The notes below the pieces were generated by a model. That model was not told the origin of the DNA. It ran no database searches and saw only the letters and a program-made list of their open reading frames with translations. Below are positions 47,998-55,426 of a stretch of DNA of 57,168 bases, piece by piece. Source of the DNA: Neorhodopirellula pilleata. Its GTDB lineage: Bacteria > Planctomycetota > Planctomycetia > Pirellulales > Pirellulaceae. Location: NCBI RefSeq assembly GCF_007859915.1, contig NZ_SJPM01000007.1, forward strand, positions 315,247 to 372,414, given 5' to 3'. Position 1 is the stretch's first letter; each line of letters opens with the position of its first letter. The position numbers and the translations under genes were made by a program.

Positions 47998-48351
47998 TCA
48001 AACGCGGCGACGTTCTTTCAGACGAACGGCCTTGCCGATTCGATCGCGGAGGAAGTACAGCTTGGCGCGGCGGGTAACGCCACTTCGCTTGACTTCGACC
48101 TTGTCGATCCGGGGGCTGTGAACGGGGAACTTACGCTCGACGCCTTCACCGCCGACGATGCGGCGAACGGTGAACATTTCTTGCGAACCACGACCGGAGC
48201 GGGCGATGACCACGCCGCTGAAGACTTGAATACGTTCTTTGTTGCCTTCGAGGATCTTCGTGTGCACGTCGATGGTGTCGCCGATTTCGAACTTAGGCAC
48301 GTCGGCTTTCAGGTTGGCCTTGTCGACCAAATCCATGATGGCGTTGCTCAT
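47998..48351 (-). CDS. rplS: 50S ribosomal protein L19
   Basis: 117 aa from the ATG at 48351 (a GTG at 48363 is possible). It binds at the interface with the 30S subunit. Blocks FEIGDTIDVHTKILEGNKER, VFSGVVIARSGRGSQEMFTV, IVGGEGVERKFPVHSPRID and RRAKLYFLRDRIGKAVRLKE are complete. It is the last gene of ffh-rpsP-trmD-rplS. Confidence 0.98.
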   Translation of the reverse strand: MSNAIMDLVDKANLKADVPKFEIGDTIDVHTKILEGNKERIQVFSGVVIARSGRGSQEMFTVRRIVGGEGVERKFPVHSPRIDKVEVKRSGVTRRAKLYFLRDRIGKAVRLKERRRV

Positions 48352-48438
48352 GATATTTCTCACGTTTGAAAGGGGTTGTTTGAATTGGCGGAGCGGCGGG
48401 TACCGTCCGATTTGATTTCGTTATTGATCCGAATGGGG

Positions 48439-49140
48439 TCAGCCGTTCGGTTCCTCACCAAGTAAATCTTGACGACGTGCTTGGGTGCGGAGTTGGGTTT
48501 GCTCGGCTCGCCAGGCGGCGATCGCCGCGTGGTCACCACTGAGCAAAACCTCGGGAACCGAATGTCCTTCGAATTCACGAGGTCGGGTGTATTGCGGGAA
48601 TTCCAACAGCCGGTTTCCGCGGCTGAACGAATCGTCCCGACTGCTGTTTTCGTCACCAAGGACGCCGGGCAGCAATCGCACCACGGCGTCAATGATCGTC
48701 ATCGCGGCGACTTCACCTCCATTGAGGACAAAATCGCCGACGCTTATTTCTTCGGGTTCCAAGATGTCTTGGACCCGTTGGTCAAATCCTTCGTATCGTC
48801 CGCACAACAAGAGTAATCGGTCCGAGCCGGCCAAGTCTTCGGCGAGGCGTTGGTCGAACCGTTTACCTTGCGGCGTCAATAAAATCCGCCGAGCCGGCGT
48901 CGGGTGCATCGTTTCGACTTCACGAACGCATGCGACGGTCGGTTCGACTTGAATCAACATTCCCGGCCCGCCACCAAAAGGTTTATCGTCGACCTTGTGG
49001 TGCGGTGAGTCCTCGGCCCACGCCCGCAAGTCGTGTCGCTCGATCGCGACCAAACCTCGGACGATGGCTTTGTGTAGCAAACTTTGAGTCAAATAACTAT
49101 CAAAGATTGCCGGAAACAGTGTGACAACGTCGATTCTCAC
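48439..49140 (-). CDS. trmD: tRNA (guanine-37-N1) methyltransferase
   Basis: 233 aa. Methylates G37 next to the anticodon, preventing frameshifts. SPOUT trefoil-knot residues are visible: DDKPFGGGPGMLI, LLLCGRYEGFDQRV and SVGDFVLNGGEVAAMTIIDAVVRLLPGVL. The C-terminal helical domain includes FPQYTRPREFEG. The start follows rpsP by 8 bases, so rimM, usually between them, is absent from this operon. Confidence 0.98.
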   Translation of the reverse strand: MRIDVVTLFPAIFDSYLTQSLLHKAIVRGLVAIERHDLRAWAEDSPHHKVDDKPFGGGPGMLIQVEPTVACVREVETMHPTPARRILLTPQGKRFDQRLAEDLAGSDRLLLLCGRYEGFDQRVQDILEPEEISVGDFVLNGGEVAAMTIIDAVVRLLPGVLGDENSSRDDSFSRGNRLLEFPQYTRPREFEGHSVPEVLLSGDHAAIAAWRAEQTQLRTQARRQDLLGEEPNG

Positions 49141-49148
49141 TGAATCGA

Positions 49149-49589
49149 CTATTCCGATGCGGCTGGTTGCTCAGCGGCTTGGTCTTCGGAGGCCTCGGCT
49201 GGGGCTTCTTCGGCTGGAGTTTCATCAGCGGGAGCTGCGGCCACCGGTGCCGGGGCTGGCGCCGCGGTGACGGGAGCGGGTGTGTATTCCTTGCGTCGAC
49301 CGAGGCGATCCAAGGCGGCCTTTTGGGCGTCCAAATGGCTGCCGTTTTCGCCATACTTCTTGATCAAGACGGCGCACTTTTCAGTCGGCTGGGCTCCCAC
49401 GCTCATCCAATACGCGATCCGGTCACCTTTGAGGATCGCTCGGGCATCGGTTTCGGGAACCGACGGATCGTAGTAGCCGAGTTCTTCGATCACGCGGCCG
49501 TCGCGAGGCTTGCGTTGGTCCATCGCACAAACGCGGAAGAAGGCACGGTGGGTCCGGCCCATTTTTTTCATTCGAATTCTAACTGCCAC
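49149..49589 (-). CDS. rpsP: 30S ribosomal protein S16 with Ala/Pro/Glu-rich extension
   Basis: 146 aa. The first 90 residues are a normal S16 (VRIRMKKMGRTHRAFFRVCA, IEELGYYDPSVP, RIAYWMSVGAQPTEKC). The last 50 or so form a low-complexity tail of Ala, Pro, Glu and Gln (VTAAPAPAPVAAAP, ETPAEEAPAEASED) that is probably disordered and lies outside the fold. Bacterial S16 is usually 80-100 aa, so the tail is a clear lineage addition. Confidence 0.97.
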   Translation of the reverse strand: MAVRIRMKKMGRTHRAFFRVCAMDQRKPRDGRVIEELGYYDPSVPETDARAILKGDRIAYWMSVGAQPTEKCAVLIKKYGENGSHLDAQKAALDRLGRRKEYTPAPVTAAPAPAPVAAAPADETPAEEAPAEASEDQAAEQPAASE

Positions 49590-49669
49590 TACGGTTTCCT
49601 AAGTATTGAGGGGTGAGATCAGTGGTATCCGGGCGACCCGGCCCGACGTTGGGCGGGTTCAACCGGTCT

Positions 49670-51139
49670 TTAACGTTTGCGTTTCATTTTGCGTTTGAGC
49701 TTTTCGCGTTCTTTCCGCTGTTGGGCTCGTTCGGCCGGGCTGAGTCGCTTGCCCGTGGATTGTTTTAGTTTCGCACCGCCCCGAGGGTCCGTCAGTGCTC
49801 CGCTGTTTTGCAATTGACGCAACATCGACAGACGATCGCCGGTGCCTTTGCCCGCCATGATCTGCATCAGCGGTTTCATCGTGTCGAATTGCTTGAGCAA
49901 TTGCGTGATCATTGGCGAGGGCACGCCGGCCCCGTTAGCGATCCGCGTGCGACGCGAGGAGTCAATCAGCTTGGGGTTCTTGCGTTCGGCTGGGGTCATC
50001 GAATCGATCAGACCGATGATCTGTCGCATTTGCCCGCCGGCTTCTTCGCTCTCCATCGCTTCCTTGAATTGCGACATGCCTGGCATCAGCCCCATCATGC
50101 GGCCCATCAGGCCGGGTTGAGCGATTTTCTGCATCATGCCTTTGAAATCGTCGAGCGAAAATTCACCCGACGCCATCTTGGCTTCGAGTTCTTCGCGTTC
50201 TTTCTCGTCGACGATCCGGTGGGCTTCGCGGGCCGCAGCGACCATGTCGCCCATTTGCAGAATGCGGCTAGCCATGCCTTCGGGGCGGAACGGTTCCAAA
50301 GCGTCGAATCGCTCGCCCGTCCCGATGAATTTGATCGGGACGCCGGTGACCTGTTTGACCGACAACAACGCACCGCCGCGGGCGTCGCCGTCGAGTTTGG
50401 TCATGATCACGCCGTCGAGTTCGAGGGCTGCGTTGAAAGCTCCGGCGCTGTTGACCGCGTCTTGGCCCGTCATCCCGTCGACGACGAGGTAGACCTGATC
50501 GGGGCCGACCTTTCGGTCGATCATCTTGAGTTGGCTCATCAACTCTTCGTCGATCGCGAGCCGCCCGGCGGTGTCCAGAATCACGACCCGGTTACCGTCT
50601 TTTTTGGCTCGATCGACACCGTTTCGGCAAACCTTGACGGGGTCCTTGTGGTCGGTTTCGGTGTGAACGGGCACACCGAGCTGATCGCCGATGACTTTAA
50701 GCTGCTCGATCGCGGCGGGGCGTTGCAAGTCGGCCGCGACGAGCAACGGTTGAATGTTCTGTTCCCGCAGCAATTGCGTAAGCTTGCCGCACGTGGTCGT
50801 TTTGCCGCTGCCCTGCAAGCCGCACAGCATGATGATCGTCGGGCGGTCGGCGTTCAAATGCAGCGACGAATCGACCGGACCGAGCGTCGCGACCAGCTCT
50901 TCGTGAACGATCCGAACGAGTTCTTCCTGCGGTCGCAATGACAATAGCACCCGTTTGCCGAGGGCTTTCTCGGTCACGTGGGACATGAAGTCCTTGACGA
51001 CCGAGTAGCTGACGTCGGATTCGAGTAGCGATTCCTCAACGATTTTCAGCCCATCGCGCATATTCGCTTCGGTCAGCTTGCCCTTGCCGGACAGGCTTTT
51101 GAAAGCGGATTGCAGGCCTTCGGAGAGTGAATCGAACAC
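49670..51139 (-). CDS. ffh: Signal recognition particle protein Ffh
   Basis: 489 aa from a GTG at 51139 (FDSLSEGLQSAFKSLSGKGK), the conserved N-terminus; no ATG fits and there is no clear Shine-Dalgarno. This GTPase binds signal peptides and 4.5S RNA and hands ribosomes to FtsY. The N domain is at 1-85; the G domain has LCGLQGSGKTTTCGKL (P-loop), DTAGRLAIDEELM and IMTKLDGDARGG. The M domain is methionine-rich (LMGRMMGLMPGM), with the RNA-binding SSRRTRIANGAGV. The basic tail (KREREKLKRKMKRKR-like) is normal. It heads the ribosomal operon. Confidence 0.97.
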   Translation of the reverse strand: MFDSLSEGLQSAFKSLSGKGKLTEANMRDGLKIVEESLLESDVSYSVVKDFMSHVTEKALGKRVLLSLRPQEELVRIVHEELVATLGPVDSSLHLNADRPTIIMLCGLQGSGKTTTCGKLTQLLREQNIQPLLVAADLQRPAAIEQLKVIGDQLGVPVHTETDHKDPVKVCRNGVDRAKKDGNRVVILDTAGRLAIDEELMSQLKMIDRKVGPDQVYLVVDGMTGQDAVNSAGAFNAALELDGVIMTKLDGDARGGALLSVKQVTGVPIKFIGTGERFDALEPFRPEGMASRILQMGDMVAAAREAHRIVDEKEREELEAKMASGEFSLDDFKGMMQKIAQPGLMGRMMGLMPGMSQFKEAMESEEAGGQMRQIIGLIDSMTPAERKNPKLIDSSRRTRIANGAGVPSPMITQLLKQFDTMKPLMQIMAGKGTGDRLSMLRQLQNSGALTDPRGGAKLKQSTGKRLSPAERAQQRKEREKLKRKMKRKR

Positions 51140-51261
51140 GAAAAATGCAGAATTCGGGGGACGGAACGCCGCGCAGACGCGGCAAAAACGGGACGACAAC
51201 GCCAAGGGGGGCGAGGAAAGCCCGACAGTGTACGCAGCGGCGGTGCGTTTTGTAAATGGAG

Positions 51262-51281
51262 AGCCCCGTTTTTCGGGGGCT
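51262..51281. terminator. Possible hairpin upstream of ffh
   Basis: AGCCCCG-TTTTT-CGGGGGCT followed by TTTGGG. The short T-run is weak. It lies in the 51140-51409 gap, which otherwise shows nothing. Confidence 0.3.
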
Positions 51282-51409
51282 TTGGGTGCAGGCACGCTAA
51301 TCGGCGTTGGGATGACGTTTGAGAATTGGGAGGGCGATTTTCCAGCCAGGACGCTAAGATCGGCTGAAGTTGGATAGGCCCCGTAGTCTAGGAAGGACTC
51401 ATCATGTCA

Positions 51410-51642
51410 GCAGCTTTGGCGAGAACGTGTGCCAGCGACGATTCTTTGCTGGCTTACCGGCCACATTCGCAGGCTTCCTCTCCACGGTCTGTCGCCTCGC
51501 CGCAGTTGCCTTCGCCTAGTACTTCTTCTTGATCGATTACATTTGGTATGCTGTCCTTCGTTCAAGTTCCGTTTTCGTACAGGGGACTGGCTTCCCGAAG
51601 GAAGCGGCACCCCACAAGTTCACGCCCATGTCGGGCGTACCC
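51410..51642 (-). mobile_element. Relic of group II intron A, 5' terminal 233 bases
   Basis: One mismatch to 836-1068. Read on the minus strand, it starts right behind an attC-like stem-loop (51643-51721) and stops inside the intron leader, with the RT gene and 3' end missing. The deletion end at 51410 meets sequence of unknown origin (51361-51409). The near identity shows that the duplication is recent. Confidence 0.85.
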
Positions 51643-51721
51643 GTGCACCCGAGTCGCGAAGTCGGGCGATTTTGCAATGGACAATCTCTCGTCGCGACCG
51701 GGTGATTGCAAACGTTCGCCG
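51643..51721 (+). other. attC-like recombination site 1 (left half cut by intron)
   Basis: TGCACCCGAGTCGCGA (51644-51659) pairs with TCGCGACCGGGTGATTGCA (51692-51710), leaving an extrahelical base, the feature integrases use for strand choice. It ends AACGTTCGCCG, shared with sites 2 and 3. The far-left (R''-like) box is missing, as expected if an intron inserted there. Confidence 0.6.
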
Positions 51722-51734
51722 CACGGAATAACGC

Positions 51735-52139
51735 ATGGGCGTCAACAACCCTTACAGAACGCCGACCTCGATCGACTCGCTTGAGCCACCTGTCCGCACG
51801 GTTCATCCAGACTGGAAATGGATGGTTTCCATGGTGCACGTATTATCAGCATTGGTTCTATGGGCGCTGTTCTTCTCGTCGCACGGTGAAGCGGGCTGGA
51901 AACTCACCTGCCATGGTTATTGCTCAATTCGCTTGTTTGACTCCGGCTCAGCAGGACTGCGGTTCATGTTGCCACCTTTGCTCGCGGTATTGCCGACTAC
52001 CGCAACATCGCTTCTGTTTTGGTATTTCTATCGCAACTGCAATCCCACACGAAAAGCCACGGGCCGGAACTTCGCCTTCTTGCTTGTCGGCATTATCCTT
52101 GCCGGCACAAATGCTTCGCTGTACGATCCGATTGGGTAA
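51735..52139 (+). CDS. Cassette-encoded membrane protein, unknown function
   Basis: 134 aa from the ATG at 51735, with ACGGAAT upstream. Three membrane segments are visible: MVSMVHVLSALVLWALFF (31-48), LPPLLAVLPTTATSLLFWYF (81-100) and FAFLLVGIILAG (112-125). No family is recognised. It lies between attC-like sites 1 and 2 in the orientation expected for a gene cassette. Base composition is lower in GC than the ribosomal operon next door. Confidence 0.65.
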   Translation: MGVNNPYRTPTSIDSLEPPVRTVHPDWKWMVSMVHVLSALVLWALFFSSHGEAGWKLTCHGYCSIRLFDSGSAGLRFMLPPLLAVLPTTATSLLFWYFYRNCNPTRKATGRNFAFLLVGIILAGTNASLYDPIG

Positions 52140-52166
52140 TCGCAATCCACATCAGTGCACGACGCT

Positions 52167-52256
52167 GGCGAACCATGGGTTGCAACGGAGGCCGCGAGTT
52201 TACGTTTTTGAAGTGGAGAGTCGTCCGCGCGGCCCCGCTGAACCCAACCGTTCGTC
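52167..52256 (+). other. attC-like recombination site 2
   Basis: GGTTGCAACGGAGGCCGCG (52178-52196) pairs imperfectly with CGCGCGGCCCCGCTGAACCC (52226-52246), with outer box CGAACC and final CCGTTCGTC. Position right after the first cassette gene and similarity of layout to site 3 support the call. The end box deviates from the textbook GTTRRRY. Confidence 0.6.
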
Positions 52257-52468
52257 GGTGCTGCAACGCCCGGCCCCGACCCGAATCCACGTCCGAGTCA
52301 ACGCTCGTTGAACACTGGTTCGTCCACGTTCGATACAATGACATCCGGCCAAACTCGTTTGGACTGTCGCCGTTGGGACACGACGAACTATCCCGATGCA
52401 CGGCAGCGGCCAAGACGACTTTTTACAACTTCCAACTTTTCACCGGCCGCTCCGTGATCGGCGGTGTT
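52249..52468 (+). repeat. Conserved cassette leader, copy 1
   Basis: About 220 bases, largely the same as 52912-53130. Contains TTGAAC (52306) and GATACAAT about 18-20 bases later, a plausible but long-spaced promoter, and the block GGGACACGACGAACTATCCC. It starts at the attC end and stops 78 bases before the cassette gene. Confidence 0.8.
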
Positions 52469-52545
52469 ACCCGACATTGATTGCTTGGTTGTCCTCAATG
52501 AATGGTCGTTTTTCAGAAACCGTATCCCCGCACAGGAGAACAGAA

Positions 52546-52794
52546 ATGAACCAAAGAGACACGCTGGACCCCAAGAGCCGTTTTTCGGGCCGCTCAATGT
52601 TGGCTCTACTATTGTTTGCTGGCTTACTGCTAGTTGCTTTCCAGCAGTATCAACAGAACCAAAATCTACGACGTACGATCGAGACGCTAACTTCACGAGT
52701 CGAACATCTAGAAGCGTCTGGCGAATATGCGCAAGCAAAGTTCGAGAAACTTGTAAGGCACGTTAGCGACGAGCCCGTTCTCCGGGTTCCTTGA
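52546..52794 (+). CDS. Cassette-encoded single-span membrane protein with coiled coil
   Basis: 82 aa from the ATG at 52546, behind AGGAG. One membrane helix (MLALLLFAGLLLVAFQQY, residues 18-35) is followed by a short coiled coil (QNLRRTIETLTSRVEHLEAS). No family is recognised. It sits between the leader copy and attC-like site 3, so it is the second cassette gene. In-frame codons upstream of this ATG have no ribosome site and are ignored. Confidence 0.7.
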   Translation: MNQRDTLDPKSRFSGRSMLALLLFAGLLLVAFQQYQQNQNLRRTIETLTSRVEHLEASGEYAQAKFEKLVRHVSDEPVLRVP

Positions 52795-52823
52795 GCCTCA
52801 AGCTTTCACGGTGCTACAAAGTC

Positions 52824-52920
52824 GACGGGTAACCATCGCGTGAACCGGAGGACGCGAGCTGAGCGTTTTGGTCTTTAGAAACTTTCTCGCGCGTTCCCGG
52901 TTACGCGTAACGTTCGTCGG
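52824..52920 (+). other. attC-like recombination site 3
   Basis: The best-formed site. CGCGTGAACCGGAGGACGCGAG (52837-52858) folds with CTCGCGCGTTCCCGGTTACGCG (52887-52908) with an extra unpaired G, and the loop between them is about 28 bases. Outer box GGTAACC on the left and TAACGTTCGTC on the right. Length (about 97) is within the attC range. Confidence 0.7.
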
Positions 52921-53130
52921 TGTTGCAACGCCCCGCCCCGACCCGAATCCAGGACTGAATCGACGCTCGTTGAACACTGGTTCGTCCACGTTCGATACAC
53001 TGACATACGGCCAAACTCGTTCGAACTGTCGCCGTTGGGACACGATGAACTATCCCGATGCACGGCAGCGGCCAAGACGCTATTTTGGAACTTCAAACTT
53101 TTTACCGGCCGCTCCGTGATCGGCGGTGTT
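52912..53130 (+). repeat. Conserved cassette leader, copy 2
   Basis: Matches 52249-52468 through most of its length (TTGAACACTGGTTCGTCCAC, GGCAGCGGCCAAGACG, GGCCGCTCCGTGATCGGCGG). The -10-like element reads GATACACT here. Confidence 0.85.
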
Positions 53131-53168
53131 CGTCGATCGAGACACGGAGATTGACATGATGATCCAAA

Positions 53169-53639
53169 ATGACTAGCCGACCGGACAAGGGCTGGCGGCC
53201 GCCCCAAGGTTACGTGCGTCCAAAACGGAAGAAAGCTCGCTGGTTCACATTTCCCCGTTTCACTCTGCGTTCACTAGCTTCGACTACGACCAATCTTGCG
53301 TTCATTACGGCAATATTTCGCCTATTTGCTGCTTCCCATCCCCATCATGTCGTTCTCGGCTTCATTCCTGCGACCGCCTTCGCACTTGCGACGACGATTG
53401 CAATATTTAAGTCAGATCACTCATCCTTATGTGTCGCGTGGGTACTCGTAGGGCCAGTTTCAATTGCTGTAATTGTCTTGCCAAAAGCGTCCGCATTAAC
53501 ACTCGTTGTTTCGTTTTTTGCTTTGTCGTTATTTGCGGGACTGCAAGAATGGCTAGGCACAGCACAACGGACTCGAAAGCGTTTCCTGATTCGCTCACGT
53601 ATAAACGCGGAAAGCCAAGACGATACGCCGGGGTATTGA
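53169..53639 (+). CDS. Cassette-encoded membrane protein, unknown function
   Basis: 156 aa. A basic N-terminus (RPKRKKARWFTFPRFTLRSL) is followed by four membrane segments at about 42-56, 60-80, 87-105 and 107-125 (VLGFIPATAFALATTIAIF, LVVSFFALSLFAG). No family recognised. It is the third cassette gene, behind leader copy 2. No complete attC follows it. Instead, after 140 bases of degraded sequence a short leader piece and then group II intron B appear. Confidence 0.65.
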   Translation: MTSRPDKGWRPPQGYVRPKRKKARWFTFPRFTLRSLASTTTNLAFITAIFRLFAASHPHHVVLGFIPATAFALATTIAIFKSDHSSLCVAWVLVGPVSIAVIVLPKASALTLVVSFFALSLFAGLQEWLGTAQRTRKRFLIRSRINAESQDDTPGY

Positions 53640-53780
53640 TGCCCCTTGCTCCCGGACGTTCCTTATCCTCCAACCCTTGTTTCCCGACCCGCATCCGTGC
53701 CGTCCCAACGCCGCATAAGCACCTTACACGCAATTCGGGTAGACTGCCGCCTAAGCACCCGACGCTCCCCGTGCCCAAGA

Positions 53781-53808
53781 TGGGACACGACGAACTATCC
53801 CGATGCAC
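53781..53808 (+). repeat. Leader fragment, copy 3
   Basis: TGGGACACGACGAACTATCC plus CGATGCAC, identical to the core of leader copy 1. It suggests that a further cassette began here and was lost. Confidence 0.75.
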
Positions 53809-53835
53809 GTGCGGACTGGCAAGGTCTGATTAACT

Positions 53836-54700
53836 AGCGGGTGGGAATCCCGCCTGGGTAAGTGCTAGCCACACGCCCAGTATCGAGTGTTGCAGCCAAC
53901 GTATAAGGCGGTTCGCCGAAGTCGTTGGTTGAAGCGTACACAGAAAGGTAGTGAGGATGAATTGACTGCGGGTGGCCCCGCAGCAATGAATGGAAGTAGC
54001 TCCGAAATTTAGTACCTGTTGGATTCTGCCCAAGGCTTGTGCATACCTGAAGGCAACATCGGCTGCAGCGTTACCGGCAAGTTGCAGACGGAGACCCGGA
54101 GTCCGCGGCCCATTCGCATTACACACAATGTTAGTCAGGCAACCAGTGATAACCCTGAAGTTCTTGATTCGTTTCGCGATTTCCAATCGCGACGAGTCGA
54201 GTATGTCCTAGAAGCGGAGTAAACAACGAAGACAAATGACATTCAGGGAGTCGGATGACTGCGTAGTACCGAAGAGGCTTGAAGACCAATCAGGCCAAAG
54301 CACCTCGGGTAATACCGAGTCAGGGAAGGCGGTCAGGATTTCACGCGATCCAGACCGGGCACCGGCCGTACTCAGAGACGGAACCACGGTGTTAACTCGG
54401 CTGGATCGCATCACCCAAAGAGCGAAGACGCACCCCGAAGAGGTATTCAATAATCTCTTCTCGCTGCTCGATGAAGAGCTGCTGTGGTACGCCTTTCGCC
54501 GACTGAAGCGAGGCAAAACGCCCGGAGTCGATGGCGTGACGTTGGAGGAATACGAGGAAAACTTGCGAGACAACTTGCAGGGACTACTCGGCCGACTCCA
54601 TCGTGGCGCTTACCAGCCTAAGCCGAGCTTGCGAAAGAACATTCCGAAAGGCAATGGGAAAACGCGACCGCTCGGCATCGCGACACAACCAGCTAAAAGC
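53836..54700 (+). mobile_element. Group II intron B, 5' part
   Basis: Begins about GTGGGAATCCCGCC (53841), a GTGNG-like intron start, with domain I-type sequence (GGGTAAGTGCTAGCC, GAGTGTTGCAGCC) up to the RT gene at 54236. It differs from intron A. It is broken off inside the RT gene near 54690, where an unrelated recombinase element begins. Confidence 0.75.
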
Positions 54701-54727
54701 ACATTCGTGCAGTCAGCCTTCGGGTAA
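54236..54727 (+). pseudogene. Group II intron B reverse transcriptase, truncated
   Basis: 163 codons. The N-terminal RT region is clear (LDRITQRAKTHPEEVFNNLF, YAFRRLKRGKTPGVDGVTLE, LLGRLHRGAYQPKPSLRKNI, PKGNGKTRPLGIA). After GIA the family sequence stops and a short foreign tail leads to a stop codon at 54727. The palm with YxDD, the X domain and the endonuclease domain are all lost, so the intron cannot move by itself. Confidence 0.85.
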
Positions 54728-54731
54728 CGCC

Positions 54732-54989
54732 GAAATTACCCATCCTTTCCATCCCTTGCTTGGGAAGCGATTTCCCATTCTCAAAACTCGAACCGTTTCC
54801 GGCGTGGAGTCCGTGATCCTCAAGGGATCGGAATCGGGAACTTTTTCGGTTCCTCGACAGTGGACTTCGATTCGCTCCACCGATTGCTACGAAGATGCGG
54901 AAGTCCCTCCAACAATCCTACGATTGGAGCGGTTGATCGAGATGGCTGCGCTCCTCAAGACACTCGGCAAATCAGTCTCTGAAAATTAG
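54732..54989 (+). CDS. DUF5372 family protein (start unclear)
   Basis: About 85 codons of good match: EITHPFHPLLGKRFPILKTR, SVPRQWTSI, and LRLERLIEMAALLKTLGKS. This is the typical DUF5372 layout (THPFHPLxGxxF near the start, an 'L.PxxWT' middle, and a helical 'L..L..L..L' end). The family usually precedes transposon-borne recombinases; its function is unknown. No start codon lies in frame before ITHPF except codons belonging to the intron B junction, so the N-terminus may have been lost or replaced. Confidence 0.7.
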   Translation, partial: EITHPFHPLLGKRFPILKTRTVSGVESVILKGSESGTFSVPRQWTSIRSTDCYEDAEVPPTILRLERLIEMAALLKTLGKSVSEN

Positions 54990-55114
54990 CCCCGTTACGG
55001 TCTATTGGATACGGCTCGGTGTGCGCTCGAGTCGAATCCAGTTTCTTCTTCGAGATGGCAATCTAATTCGTCCGGCGACGTAGGGTTGCCATCACTTGAT
55101 TAGGAGTGAAAGCC

Positions 55115-55426
55115 ATGGCGGCGACCCCACAGCAGTCAGCAGTCCAAGCTCATTCACCGCGACCAACTTTATCGCGTGATTGCAGGAATCAGCTCGCAAT
55201 GCTGATCGCAAACTTGATTCAAACCCACCTGAACGATCGGGCACAGCCCGAGTCAACGTCCAACGATGACGCCACTTCAGGCGATCGTTCCGCTCACCAT
55301 AATCACTCAGTCAAGGATGATTGTCATGCACGCCACGGATCAACGTTCGACCAAGATCACCGAAGCTCACCTTCAGAAGACTGCCTTTGTTTACCTGCGG
55401 CAATCGAGTATGGGGCAAGTTCGTAA
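55115..55426 (+). CDS. Small protein between DUF5372 and recombinase genes
   Basis: 103 aa from the ATG at 55115, with TAGGAGTG upstream. The middle (LSRDCRNQLAMLIANLIQTH) is a plausible helix. From about residue 70 the sequence is low-complexity and overlaps the recombinase start by 101 bases, so the original stop was probably nearer 55330. Short proteins at this position are common in such elements and have no known role. Confidence 0.55.
   Translation: MAATPQQSAVQAHSPRPTLSRDCRNQLAMLIANLIQTHLNDRAQPESTSNDDATSGDRSAHHNHSVKDDCHARHGSTFDQDHRSSPSEDCLCLPAAIEYGASS

Noticed and set aside
49808..50941. 377-codon open frame on the plus strand
   Set aside because: Antisense to ffh, no ribosome site, composition (His/Asp/Arg-rich) typical of a shadow frame.
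51361..51409. tRNA-like or att-like sequence next to the intron relic
   Set aside because: No cloverleaf could be formed by eye and no repeated core was found.
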